Assembly: GCF_022539315.1 (NCBI RefSeq)
Contig: NC_066314.1
Location: 62,915,543 to 62,979,542, forward strand
Source of the DNA: Serinus canaria
Taxonomy: Eukaryota > Chordata > Aves > Passeriformes > Fringillidae
DNA length: 64,000 nt
Reading direction: 5' to 3'
Shown: positions 1-12,017 of the stretch, in pieces
Layout of the letters: every line of letters begins with the position of its first letter
Numbering within the stretch: the first letter of the stretch is position 1
The notes under the pieces: model-generated
What the model was told of the DNA's origin: nothing
The model's input: the letters and a program-made list of their open reading frames with translations, nothing else
Databases searched by the model: none
Position numbers and translations under genes: made by a program

Positions 1-1127
1 CCTGTGGAAGGAGTAGCAAAATTCACATCATGTTTATACTTAATGATGTGTAACTCACTTTTCTTGTGTTTTCAGACATCAGCTTTAACTATCAGGACAC
101 TTACAGAAATTATATTTTAAAGAAGAAACAATAAATGGATTTTATTAGTTAAATGCTCTCCATGACTCCTCACTAGACTAACTGCACAAGTTACTAATAT
201 GTTATTTCACACTGACACAACATAAAACAAAAACATGCAAATATTTTCACAGACATATGCCACAAATCCAAGCTCACTAATCAAGCCAAGCAAAATACTG
301 AATCTTTATTTTGCTTGTTGAGAATCGGCGCAGGAGATTCTAAGGAGAGTTCCTTAGAGAAAACCACCTCTCTCTATAAAACACCTGCAATAAAATGGAA
401 GCCAGTTTGCTCAGTGAGATGAGACTTTCTAGTTTACACCTGGCAGGCAGTGAATTCCAGCTGGACTCTGACCTGATTTCCAGGTTTTCTGTGAAGACTG
501 TCCAACAGATTTCTGGGTTACCTGGATCCACATTTCAAGCTGCCACAACAGGCCAGCTACCAGATGTATTTCACACCATTCTCAATGGGACCAAAATTTT
601 CAGCTTCTAAACTCCAGAAGAGTTTTAAAATTTTATTTTCCATGTATGTATAAAAAGGCATTCAAGCCCATCCTGGAAGTCCAGGAATGCAGATATTTGC
701 ATAGATACAATATAGAACATGTACACACGGCCAGTGGAGAAAATCAGTGCCAGTCCCCCCCGATGCTGAAACAGTCTGATGACCACAGTACTTCACATCA
801 TCTAAACCTCCATGCAGAGTTAACTTCTCATTAACCTGTCAGGAACCTCCAATCATGAAATATACAGATATCACAACCAAAACTCTAACTACAAAAATGT
901 TGCCTAGTAAGTAAACAATTCCAAAAACCTGAAGGCTGCTGTGACTGAAGTGTGATGAATTTGATTAAGCTAGGATCTCCTATTTCCTTGGTAGACTAGA
1001 AAATCTATATGGTATTGCATTTGGAGTTTTATGGAATTCACAGAAATTCAGCAAGAACTCCATGAAGAATTGCATCTGTTCATAAAAACATGTTAGTTCA
1101 TATTTTTCAAGATATCAGAGGCAAGTG

Positions 1128-1169
1128 TTTGTAAGGACATTTAGAATGCTTTCTAAATGTCCTTACAAA
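1128..1169. repeat. Perfect 18-bp inverted repeat, 6-nt loop
   Basis: Arms 1128-1145 and 1152-1169 are exact reverse complements (TTTGTAAGGACATTTAGA on the left). The loop is ATGCTT. A G-T pair and a T-A pair can extend the stem by two. It lies in plain AT-rich intron 7. Confidence 0.95.
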
Positions 1170-4100
1170 TAAAACCCCTAAATATTATCCCTATTAGCTT
1201 TCAAACTAGAAGCTAATAACTTCTGTCATAATTCAATACAACTTATTTTACATTAAATAGTATCACTACTTCTCATGGAAATACAGAATTTATAATATCA
1301 ATACTGAAAGTCTCTTGTGAATAGCTTGGTATGTCCTTTCCTGTTGTAATATAAATGCTCATTCATGTGGAATAATCCTTCCATAGATGATTACCTTCAT
1401 ATCTGAACTTCCAAAAGATCATTTATCATCACAAATGTTGCAACAGCTGTCCATACAATCCAGTAAAGCAAATTTTCTTGTATTAGTCCCAGAGAAATAC
1501 CTTGGAGAACTGTTTATTTGGCTTCAGAATCTATATTTGGTCACTCTTGTTTTTCAAAGAGAAACATACCTTAAGCTATTGCATTACATAAATTACATGG
1601 AAAAAAAAAAAGTAAATGGAAATGGAAAAAACAGAATAAAATATTATGTGAACTGCTTCTCCCTCAAACAGATCTTAAGTCCAGAAAACCCACATGACAT
1701 AATTAGTATGGATACAACATGAAAGCTTCCATTCTGCATGTAATTAATATGCAATTTAATTACTAATAAAGAATGTCTTGGTTTTCTCTACAGTACTCTG
1801 CCCCACAGCAGTGTTAGTCCTCATACAGAAGCACAGAATGTTCCAGAAAGCTGGGCTTATGACCATGATGTGGAGTGATCTTGGTGGTATTATGAATGCA
1901 TTTTCTGGACAAGAATGTTCCCAAATGCATCTGAACTCCTCATTTCAGAAGCACAGATCTTTCAAAGGCATATTCAGGGATCTTGGTTAGACACATCACT
2001 TGAGCAGGAAATCATGGAAGTTATGGACAGTAAAGGCTTCTGTCAACAAAGAAGTTTTAGCTCTTTCTGTATAATGACAGTGTTCAGACAGATTTTGGCC
2101 AAAAAAAAAAATAAAAAGCAGTAATTCAAAGAAAGTTATTAACAATTGTATCAACAGAATTCCAAGCTGTTATTTTCCACAGATCTGCATCACTAGCTGT
2201 TCTAAGGCTTTTGGAACTATTCTTTAGTTTGGGCAGCTAGGTTTGTTATTCAGATTTTAAAACAATCCATACACCCTCTTAAGTAGAAAATATTATAGAG
2301 AAGCATTTGGTACATTGAATTTCCAGACATGCAGAATGACTTTGGAGTCTGGTACTAAATGCTCACAGTGAACTTTACATACAATCACTGCTTCCTCAGT
2401 TGGTCTTTCAGACAAATTTATTAAAGAGGGTTGAAGGTTAAAAACAAACAGAAGGTAAAAGTTTCACTTCAGCATTTCCATGTTTGAGAGCTCTCAAGTG
2501 TTCCTGTATTTTTAGCTCACAGGAGATTACAAGAAATTTTAGGTTAATTTATTTGGCTTGTAGATTTTTGTTCTGCTACAGTAAAGGCCTCTGAAAGCAG
2601 ACCACTGCAGAATTAAAGATCTTATCTCTTGAGTTGAATGGCTACAGCTAAGCAGCTTTATGCCACAAACCCTCCCTTTCTCAGCAGGAATTAAAGCCAG
2701 ACAAAGGGTGGGAGTTGAATCAATCTCATTCAGCACTTGCAGTTTCCACAGGTAAGAATTATCAACGCTCCTCTCTCTTTCAGACAGTATTAAAGGAATA
2801 ATGGAAGAGCTTTGAGACTTCAGGTACCACTCTGAGCTCTACATACCCTGAACTCTAATTCCCAAGCAATGGAGAGGCCACTTTCTCCTGGTAATTGTAC
2901 CTGTCAAGAGCTCACTGCCCATGCTTCAAACAGTAAAGCTAAAGAAAGCTTTCAAGGCAGAGTGATCTGTCTCCTGTAGGAAGGATAATGAGTTCATCAG
3001 ACCTAATAGTCCTGTGAAAAGTAACCAAGTGTCTTCCAGGTTTCCTGTGAAAGTCAGGATGGTGATTTACAAAGGAAGCCTTAAATTTGGAAAAAAGCAA
3101 TTAACCCCTGCAAAGGTCCACCCATGAAGTTTTTAAACAGAAGTTGAGGTGATGGTTTCTTTTATTAATCAACAGCCTAAGACGCAGAAAAAAAAGGTAA
3201 AAAAACCAATCTAAATATGTTGGAATTTAGAATCCAATTCTGCAATTGTTAATAAACAAATATACCTTCCTGAGTTTCTGGAATGAAGAGCAAAGATGGA
3301 AACTTATAAAAAGTGATGGCTACAGAACTGGAAATACAGTGCATGAATCAGTGAGGGACAAAAATAAATGTCAGTGAAAGCTGCACTTTGGAGCACCAGG
3401 GAAGTTTTCACCCAGTGTAAGTTTCCTAGGCTGCACATTCACACTGTATGTGCTACATGTAAGGCATAGCAGAAAGATAGAGATACACAACATAGAGATA
3501 CCCAGAAAGACCTAAAAAACTTTAGTTCAGGTACAACAAATACTACAGCTCTTCAATCCACCACTTTACCTGGTTTCCATAGCCCAGCACTATTACTTCT
3601 TTCCAACAAATTTACCTTCTTTTATTCCTTAGACTGGGAGTATAGGGTTAAGAGTGCAAAATTCTGAGTTGTAAAAATTCTGAAGAGCAAATTGTCTCAT
3701 GGCATGATGGCCCAGTAAAATACAGGAAAGAGATTTCAAAAAAAATAGAAGAAAACCCCCAAGCTTTTGTGAGACGTGGTATTCCACAGTGGAGAGAAAT
3801 ACTAGTATTTCTACCCTACCCACTGGAAAGTAGCATGAGAGGGTCAAGAAGAGTCTTGTGAAAATCAGCTTAAAACAAAAGGCATTCAAAAATAGGTTAT
3901 AATGTTTTCCTCCCTGCAAGAAGTTCTCTAGGCAATGGTTCCAAATGAAAATCGTTTGATGTAGATTCAAATATAAATACAGAGGTCCTGTGGTTTTTCT
4001 TGATTCCTGTAAAAAAGAAATCAAAAAAATCTTTCTTTTTTTTTTCCTGGAATGTGAGTCAGAGAAGACATTGTAAACAGATTTAATCACAATAGCAACT

Positions 4101-6432
4101 AGTCAGTCTTTTTTGTTATATTTATATATTAAATTTATTTCTGAAGAATTGTGAAATCTTTCTTTCAGGTGAGCATAATTTGAAGGATTACATAGAAGAT
4201 ATTACACTCACTTATGGGGTGAATGAAATAATGCATGAGATGGGCTCTGTTACAGCTAAAATGATGCATTAAAGCTATCAATAACTAATTCTAACTTAGT
4301 TACATATGCAGTTATAATTCCTTGCATATTCCTATTAATCCTAAACTCCAAATTTAAAGTAAAAAAAAATAAATTGGGTGTCTTGCATGAACTGGAGTGC
4401 TTTTTTAAAAAATAGTTTGTTTTTGAGTCCTGTAAAGTTTCATTTAAAATGAAATCTGTTCAGGATTTCATCTATCAATAAAAATGTATGTTTTTTTTTT
4501 TTTATAGTAAGGGACATCTAAATTACATTTCTGCAGACTGGTTCCTTCTCAATATTGACTAAATCATCATGCAAGGATCACCAAATTTGGCAGGGATTAA
4601 TTAATTTTGTCAGCTGCTATTCATAGCTTATGTAAAAGTAGTCAGTTAGATAATAATCCAAAAATAAAACAGCAAAGAACACCACAGAACAACCAAAGTC
4701 AATATAACTACCCTAAAACTTAACAGGGAAAAGAGTCCTTGCATTAATTGGTGCATCAATACAACCAGTTATTCCTGTTTCCCTCTTCCACAGATCTTTC
4801 ATCTGAGGTCATACACTGAAGAAATGATACTTTGAGACTTCTTTTAATGCCATCATTACCAAAATCAGTATATTGAGTCATTCATATGTCTAATTCACCC
4901 TCAGTGAAACACCAGTTTTCCTTTTAACAAGTATCTACTGAATTTTTTAATCTAATGAAACTGCACTGTAGTTAATTGTTCAATAAAGAAAAACAAAATG
5001 ATGACATCTGCAATACTGGGGCTTTTTTGTACATTCATAATATATGGACATAGAACCATCCTCCTCCCTCCAGACTTGGGGAAAATTATCTTCAGGAATA
5101 TTTAGTCAATGTTTCAGCAGCTCTTTCACCAGCATGGAAAATAAAGCACTGGATGAGGCTTTTTAAGAATTCAACACTTCAAATCTGTTCACCTATTTTA
5201 AAAGAAACCTTAACTCACTAAGTTCTGCTTTTATTTCTGTCTCCCATGAAGGGATCTAACAGGAGGAAGAAATAACACAGGTCATGGGAAACATTATTAT
5301 CTATGTGAGAGGAAGGTGATGTAATAAAAACACATCATGATTTTGTAATGTTATCAAAATATTCCCATTTCTACACCCTATTCAAAATATTATCCTGAGG
5401 AAAAAGGCACCCTTATTAAAATACTAGTAATGGTTTTCTGCTCCTTTAAACAAGGCTGTCTACATTTAACAGCATTTTCTTCTACACTGCACCTTTTCTT
5501 CAGCACTGCTAAGCTCTGCCTAAGTCAAATGACAAGGACTGGTAATTGCAACTGGTTTCTTACACTGTCCTCACTATCTGTGGCATCTCAAGTGTTTGGC
5601 AGTGCAAGGTGGAAAATCTGTCTGGAGAATTCCAACATCTGGTACATATTTCCACTTCCTCAAATTATAACTTATTACTGCATGGTTGAAATGTATCTTT
5701 TTGCCAGTTTGAGGTCCAAGTGTCTAACAAAGCAGCAGAGCTTTTCCAAGAGACAGCTCAGGAAGCAGCAAAACATTATTATGTGAGAAAAGCTAAAACA
5801 ATGTAAATATAAAGAAAAAGTGTAATAGAGGTAATAAAATAACTGAGATAGGCTTGTACTCAGGGTTCCACTCAGCAGCATACAGTGAGTGCACAAACTG
5901 TATCATTTGAGCCACATCAGAGGATGAAATTAGGTTTAAAACATTTTGCTGCATAAGTACTTCATTGTTTTTATAAATAACGTAGAAAGATATATAAAGA
6001 CATCTAATAATGAAAATACTTTTCTTGAAAAGTGTTCATAGTAATAGAGATCATTAAAAACTCAACACACTTCAAACTCCTGGGGATACAGAGATAAGCA
6101 ACTTCATAAAAATGTGACAAGAATAAAAAAGTATCAATGACTTCTTCTGTTTTGTGATCTAATTCATTTCCCATATGAGTTCTCCACAAATTGCTCCATT
6201 TATCAGGAAGAAATAAAGGAACTGAACTCCTAAAACATGACCAATGTAAACAGCGAAATATTCAATAATGAAAGACAGAAAAAAGAACAAACCCAAGTTT
6301 TTTTTCAACTACAGCTGACAGAAAAATAACTGAGGAGAAAAATCATTCTGTATTGCTTAGCTGTTCAGAGCATACACAAGAGTTGAGGGCACAAACTCCT
6401 AACAAGCAGTGAATGTTTGAAGATAACAAGTT

Positions 6433-6502
6433 ATATAAGCAAAAGAGAGAAAGAAAAAAAAAATCACTCTGTATAAGCAAAAGAGGAAAAAAAAATCACT
6501 CA
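6433..6502. repeat. Tandem duplication, about 35-38 bp unit
   Basis: Two copies of a unit beginning TATAAGCAAAAGAG and ending in an A-run plus TCACTC. The copies differ mainly in the purine stretch. Confidence 0.85.
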
Positions 6503-6749
6503 AAAGAGCTACTTTCAAGTGCCACTTGATAAATTTAAGGAAGCAAATGTAATTTCCAAAGAAGATTTTTGGTGGAGATGCTAAAAGTATCTTGGCTGAA
6601 TTTACAGTGCAAAAGGACTGCAAAATCAACCTCCAACTAGCATGTGAGAGTGGGTATATTGAAACTAGGTTAGTAAACTCTGGTAAGGGTTTATATTAAA
6701 AAAAAGCTACCAAACAGTTCTGCCTGTTTCCAGGGTTTTTCATGGAAGG

Positions 6750-6830
6750 ACAGAATTACAGAATGGGTCAAGCTGGAAGGGATCACAGTGGGTCATCTGA
6801 TCCCACTCCCCTGCTCAAGCAGGATAAACC
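6750..6830 (-). mobile_element. CR1 LINE fragment, 3' end
   Basis: Reads (plus strand) CAGAATTACAGAATGGG then a GGAAGGGATCACAGTGGGTC / CCCCTGCTCAAGCAGG pattern. This is the reverse complement of the CR1 3' terminus (CCTGCTTGAGCAGGGG ... CCTTCCA). About 80 bp, severely truncated. Confidence 0.85.
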
Positions 6831-8667
6831 CTGAAAAAATTTCAGAATTAGGAAAAACCAAGCAAGGAAACAAACAAAAAGCCACCCCAGCACAGGAAAA
6901 GCTGATTCTTGCTCTTTTCATTTTGATTCTCTCTATATACATGGAAATCAAGGAGGTATCAGGAATTCAGGATTACATTTCGCAAATTTGCCACAGGATT
7001 TTAATCAATCCTTGAGTTTTGCTCCTTTAAGTTCTGAGAAAGTGAAACTTCACTCTTGGCAAAAGAGCAGCAGACCTGAAAGCACACAACTAGATGAATT
7101 ATGTGAAGGTGAATTACATGAAAATGTAACAGGAAGGATTGATTGAAGTACTTGGTTTTGAAGGGAATGAATAAACATATTTCTACAGCAGCAAATGACA
7201 AGATTTCTGGGAATTGAGAGGAAATGCTCAAAGAAGGGGACATGGTAAATACTCTAAATAATTTCCAAACCTATCATAGTTGGAATGACTGAACTAGAAA
7301 GGTTATGCCCACCGCAGTGTTCGTATTTTCAGTCTGCAAGTCTTTAGCATTTCTACTCTCACTGCAAAAATTTGGCCAATGTCTCCTAAAAATGCAAATA
7401 TTCACAAGACTCTCAGAATCTAGTTTGCATACACCCCCTTCAAGATCAGGCATTAAAAATATTTCACAATTACTACCATCAGATGGGAAAAACACAGAGC
7501 CTCTTTCAAGACAAGAAAAACATAATCAAAGTTCATAAAATAAGCATTATTAGAGAAACATGAGGCAAATTTAGAGTAGTTCTAAAAGCAATTATTTAGA
7601 ATTTAAAAAAATTATATCTCCTGTGAAACTGAGTTTCCAATGGAAGTAAACATTTTCCCTGGCATACAAACAGTTGCTGTAAAAGAATAGTACTTTCTAC
7701 ATTCTACATTCTAGGAGTTGTTGGGAGACATGCTGGTACTTTTCACAAAAAGTAGTGCAAAACACCTCAAAATGAATCATCCAAATACTAGAGAAGATAA
7801 GATACCTATCACCTTCCAGCTGTTCCTGACTATTGTCACACCAGCTTCCTGACTGTCCACAGGCTGTTCCTGAAAGCATCATAAACTTTAAAAGATGAGC
7901 TCCAGCCAGTGGAATTTTTACTCTGACTGACCCTTCAGCAGTTGTTTTCATACTGAAGATAAACCAGTACTTCTCTGAGTGAGTCTCAAAGAGACAAAAG
8001 ATTTCATGCAAGAGATGTTGAACTACAATTTATCATACAAATGACAGCCAGCATCATGATAGAGTGGAAAAAAAACTAAAGACATGGGGATAACTCCAGC
8101 TGTCTTAAATGCTGCTGCATCTACAAATGTGAGACAAGTTTCAGACACATAAAAACATCATGAAAAATAACTGCTGTAGCTATTTAAGATTTTATTTTGA
8201 TATGCAGATCATTGACTGTTATAAGAAGAATAAAAAAACGTACCTTGCTACAGACACATTTTAACACCATCTGTTTTGGTTGAATAGTATGACAAATTTC
8301 TGAACATTAAAAATAAATCTATTTAGAAATTTGTTGATTATGTTTTTCACCATGTATTTTTACACAGCACATGAGTTTTCAGAAGGCATCAAAGGTTTGT
8401 GTCTCAGAAAGAGATGAGGATGAAATTTGTGATTTTCCCACTTGTAAAGAACTGATATGTTTTCTACTGGCATTCTCTGATATTGCCAAACTCTTGAAAA
8501 GTAAAACTGACAAGCACAGCTTTCCTAAATATTCAGTATATGACATGACTGATTTCTGGCACAGAGAAAAAGAATTCTCTTTGTCCTGTTCATTGACGGA
8601 GGACACCACGACACTGCTGTCCCTGAATGTGCCACAAGAATGTGCCTGGTCTGCTTTGTGAAATGTT

Positions 8668-9240
8668 GGAATCATGGAATCACAGAATGGTTTGGGTTGG
8701 AAGGGACCTTGGAGGTCACTGGGTTCCATGCCATGGGCAGGGACACCTTCCACTATCCCAGGTTGCTCTGAGCCCCATCCAGCCTGGCCTTGGACACTGC
8801 CAGGGGTGGGGCAGCCACAGCTCCTCTGGGCACCCTGTGCCAGGGACTCAGCACCCTCACAGGGAAGAATTTCTTCCTGACATCCCATCTAAACCTGCTC
8901 TCTGTCAGTGTGAAGCCATTCCCCCTGGTCCTGTCACTACATCCCTTGTCAAGAGTCTCTCTCCATCTTTCCTGTGGGCTCCCTTCAGGCACTGGAAGGC
9001 CACAATGAGGTCACCCCAAAGATTCTCTTCTCCAAGCTGAACAATCCCAATTCCCTCAGCCCTTCCTCCCAGCAGAGCTGCTCCATCCCTCTGACTCCCT
9101 TGGTGTCCCTGCTCTGGCCTGGCTCCAGCAGCTCCCTGTCCTTCTTGTGCTGGGATCCCAGGGCTGGAGGCAGCTCTGCAGGGGGGGCTCAGCAGAGCAG
9201 GGCAGAGGGGCAGAATTCCCCCCTCCCCTGCTCCCCACAC
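8668..9240 (-). mobile_element. CR1 LINE 3' fragment, about 570 bp
   Basis: Plus strand starts AATCACAGAATGGTTTGGG, then GGACACCTTCCACTATCC, GCCCCATCCAGCCTGGCC, AATTTCTTCCTGACATC, and continues to a CTTGTGCTGGGATCCCAG block. This is the full antisense order of the CR1 3' UTR and the end of ORF2. The ORFs visible over it on both strands are by-products of its GC-rich composition. Confidence 0.95.
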
Positions 9241-11351
9241 CACTCTGGATATGGGAGGGTATTTCCTTGGGAAAACCAGCAGCTCTAGAGACTGGCACCT
9301 GGGAAGGAATCATTCCAGTGATCATCACTCAGGATGCTACCTACAGAGAGCCAGTTTGCAAACTGATCAAATATCTGATCAGTTACAATAACTGACACAA
9401 AATGATCAAATATCAACTGCAGGTATTTTTCCAGATGGAAATTGGGATAGGACCATGCAATGAGGTCTTTCACTTCTTTCCCCATCCTGGAAAACACAAC
9501 CTTGTACACTGAACATTATCAGCAGGATAGTTCCTCTCTGGACAGGATTTTAACCTGCACCTCCATCTGATGTTAGTAAGCTTCAAAATCAGAAGCTTCA
9601 ATAAACTCTAACAAAAGGTTAAAGACAAACAGAGAAAAACAGCCTTTCTTCCATCTCAAAGAGACTTTTGTGAGGGAGGGGCATGGGAATTTAAGGGGGA
9701 AAGGAGAGTAAGTAGAAGGCATGAAAAAGGAGTTATCATGAGATAATCTTGTTTGTGTGGAACTAGAAATAAAACAGCAGAAAATTTAAAAGGAATGGCA
9801 AATGAGCACAAAAAACTCTGTGGTTTGACAATTTTACACAGGCTTAAAACTTTGAAGGTAAAATATTGCTTGTGAGGCACAAATATTAGAAGGGAACAGA
9901 AAAAGGAAGCGATTTTTGTGTTGAGTGCATACCTGCACTGTGCAATTACTGCTGCACCAAAAAAATTCTTTACAGTGATACGAACAGTCACAGATCATCA
10001 TGTAAAGGTGGTCATGCATGTACAATCCCCTAACATAAAACAGCAATGAAATCTGTGCATAAATATCAGCAGCAGTTTCATCAAACTCAACTTTTGTTGT
10101 GCTAGCACATAACAAAATCATTTGAAGAAAAAGAAGTGTGAAAAAAACCACGAAAATATACATTTAATAATAGATGTTTTCAAAAAGAAAAAAACCATAC
10201 CACCCATTTCTCAGCTCTTTCAACAAAGTTTTATGAGTGAATAAAATCTGCCAGTATAAATCATATTTAATTAAACCTGATAGCTCAACCACAAGCACCC
10301 ACACTTGTCTATTTGATTAGGCTTCAAAATCCCAGTGTTACATTACAATGAGAGGTGAAAACCCTCAATTGTATTGAATGAGAAATGACTTGGAAGTTAG
10401 TGAACAAAATTTACACTTTTTCTGGGATCCAAAGGAGTGTTAAATGCAAATATGATGTGAACTGAGCACTGTGTTTTGTCATAACCACTCCCTGTCCTAT
10501 GACCAAGAACTGTTTTTTACTTTGTTGGGTTCTCCCCAGGTAAATCTGAACTCTTCACCATGTTTCCACACTTCTGTCCCATTTTTGGGGTTTTGATGCA
10601 AATCTGACTGCTCACAGGTGCAAGTTATTGCTCGGTCTGTAAGAACAAACTCAAAAAATCTTCCTGTGAAATTTCTGTATTTAATGATGTTCATTCCTTT
10701 TTAACATTTAGAAAGTGATATCAAGTTAGCAAACGATATGTTCATTTCAAAAACACAAAATATTTTTTTTAAAAATTCATTTTTACTTGCTCTTAGAGCT
10801 TTATAGCAAGTATTAAATAACTGCAACTCTGTGCAATAACCTCATTTATGATACAATCAATTTCTCCACATTATGACATCTTTCCTTCATGCTGTTTCCA
10901 CAGATGTTTATGTATTTAACACACATTTGCACTAGGTGTTAATTGATATGGTTAGAACAGTCAAATGGTCATAAAACACTTCTGGAAACAGTGGAGTCCT
11001 TCAAGGGGACTTTTGATGTATTTAGGACTAAGATACGCCAAGAAAATTTTAAAAAATTATCTTTGGTATTTTTTTTCAGAGTTCTTGCTAACAGTACTTA
11101 AAAGATAACTTAGTTGCAATATAAATTACTCCAGGGGGCTACTAACAAATTAACTTCTTGGTTTTTAAACTTCCATGCTCATGGTCACTATTTTGATTCA
11201 AGAGCTGCACTTCAGTCAAACCAAGATCTTACTGATAACAAACCAGGCTGACACTGTTCAGAGACTCATCTCTAATTGCTCTGACCTCAAATACTTGCTG
11301 TGCAGTGTGCTTTTACTCCAGTCATGCTAAATGAGCCAATTTAGGCCACTA

Positions 11352-11356
<5 letters not shown>

Positions 11357-11403
<47 letters not shown>
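11357..11403. repeat. (TA)n microsatellite, about 23 units
   Basis: An uninterrupted TA dinucleotide run 507 bp from the exon 7 donor, in intron 7. Confidence 0.97.
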
Positions 11404-11405
<2 letters not shown>

Positions 11406-11909
11406 CTTGATATTATATAACTCCTCATAGCTTTTTATTTTTAGGTAAGATTTCTATTAAATAAAAACAGGTGTGGACAACACATGCTTTCATCTACCAT
11501 CTAAGAACCATCTCAAAACTTGGACCAAAAATTCATGCAAATCCCACACAATCAAATCCCTCATTTATCCACATAAATGAAAAATAATTGAATGGTTTTT
11601 CCAAGACCACAGAAAATGGCAGCTCTTAAGAAGTATTAAGTTGCTCTGAGACTTTTTCTCAGTGCTACACTCTCCTTGAATCTGTTCCAAGCGGGCTCCA
11701 GTGTTATAGAACATTTTTGATCTCAACTGATGAAGGGTCTCTATTTACTTAGCATTTTTAAATACTTGTGTTTAGTGGCATGATGAGGAAACAAGGTGAG
11801 AGATGGATCATTGTCTTTGGGGATCATATGTGTTAATATTTTATTTCAAACAGGAAAGAGTTTACACTAAAAGAAAATCATGGAAATTCTTGCATGTGTA
11901 GATCCATAC

Positions 11910-12017
11910 CTGAGCATCAAGGAGCTCTTGACATTTTTGAGAATGCTTTTCAAAGGTTAATATATACTGCTTTTCAATAGCTGCTTCTTGCTGCTGAACT
12001 GTAGATTGTAGCAGTGC
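11910..12017 (-). CDS. CCDC91: CCDC91 coding exon 7 (codons 207-242), last exon in the window
   Basis: 108 nt (36 codons, phase 0) between acceptor TTTTTTTGCAG and donor GCTCAG|GTATGG. It reads [19 protein letters not shown] and ends CQELLDAQ, matching the family block with IEKQY and a Cys-x-ELL-x-AQ end. I searched 1-11909 on the minus strand by eye for the next family exon (an RLLEML-type helix) and did not find it, so the remaining exons should be to the left of the window. Confidence 0.96.

Larger units (their letters stand above)
1..11909 (-). other. CCDC91: CCDC91 intron 7 (5' part only; open at the left edge)
   Basis: AT-rich intron sequence with no coding exon I can support. Recognisable content is an 18-bp perfect hairpin at 1128-1169, a tandem duplication at 6433-6502, CR1 fragments at 6750-6830 and 8668-9240, and a (TA)n array at 11357-11403. 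The rest (for example 1-1120, 1200-6430, 9250-11350) shows only scattered A/T runs. The donor is at 11909-11908 on the minus strand. Confidence 0.85.

Noticed and set aside
1779..1990. Possible exon after a TTTCTCTACAG acceptor-like string on the plus strand
   Set aside because: No matching donor with supported coding, and the strand is opposite to the only gene.
3629..4090. 153-codon ORF on the minus strand, one of the longest outside repeats
   Set aside because: Rich in Phe, Leu, Lys and Cys as expected from translated AT-rich DNA; no domain, no splice context fitting CCDC91, no family recognised.
8379..8888. 169-codon minus-strand ORF
   Set aside because: About half of it is antisense to ordinary intron and the rest is CR1 3' sequence; the apparent protein has no coherent domain.
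9361..9414. Repeated GATCAAATATC and a 9-bp palindrome AACTGATCA
   Set aside because: Short, and explained by small local duplications; not distinctive enough for a finding.
1..11909. Next CCDC91 exon (RLLEML-type helix)
   Set aside because: Looked for on the minus strand and not seen; assumed to lie left of the window.
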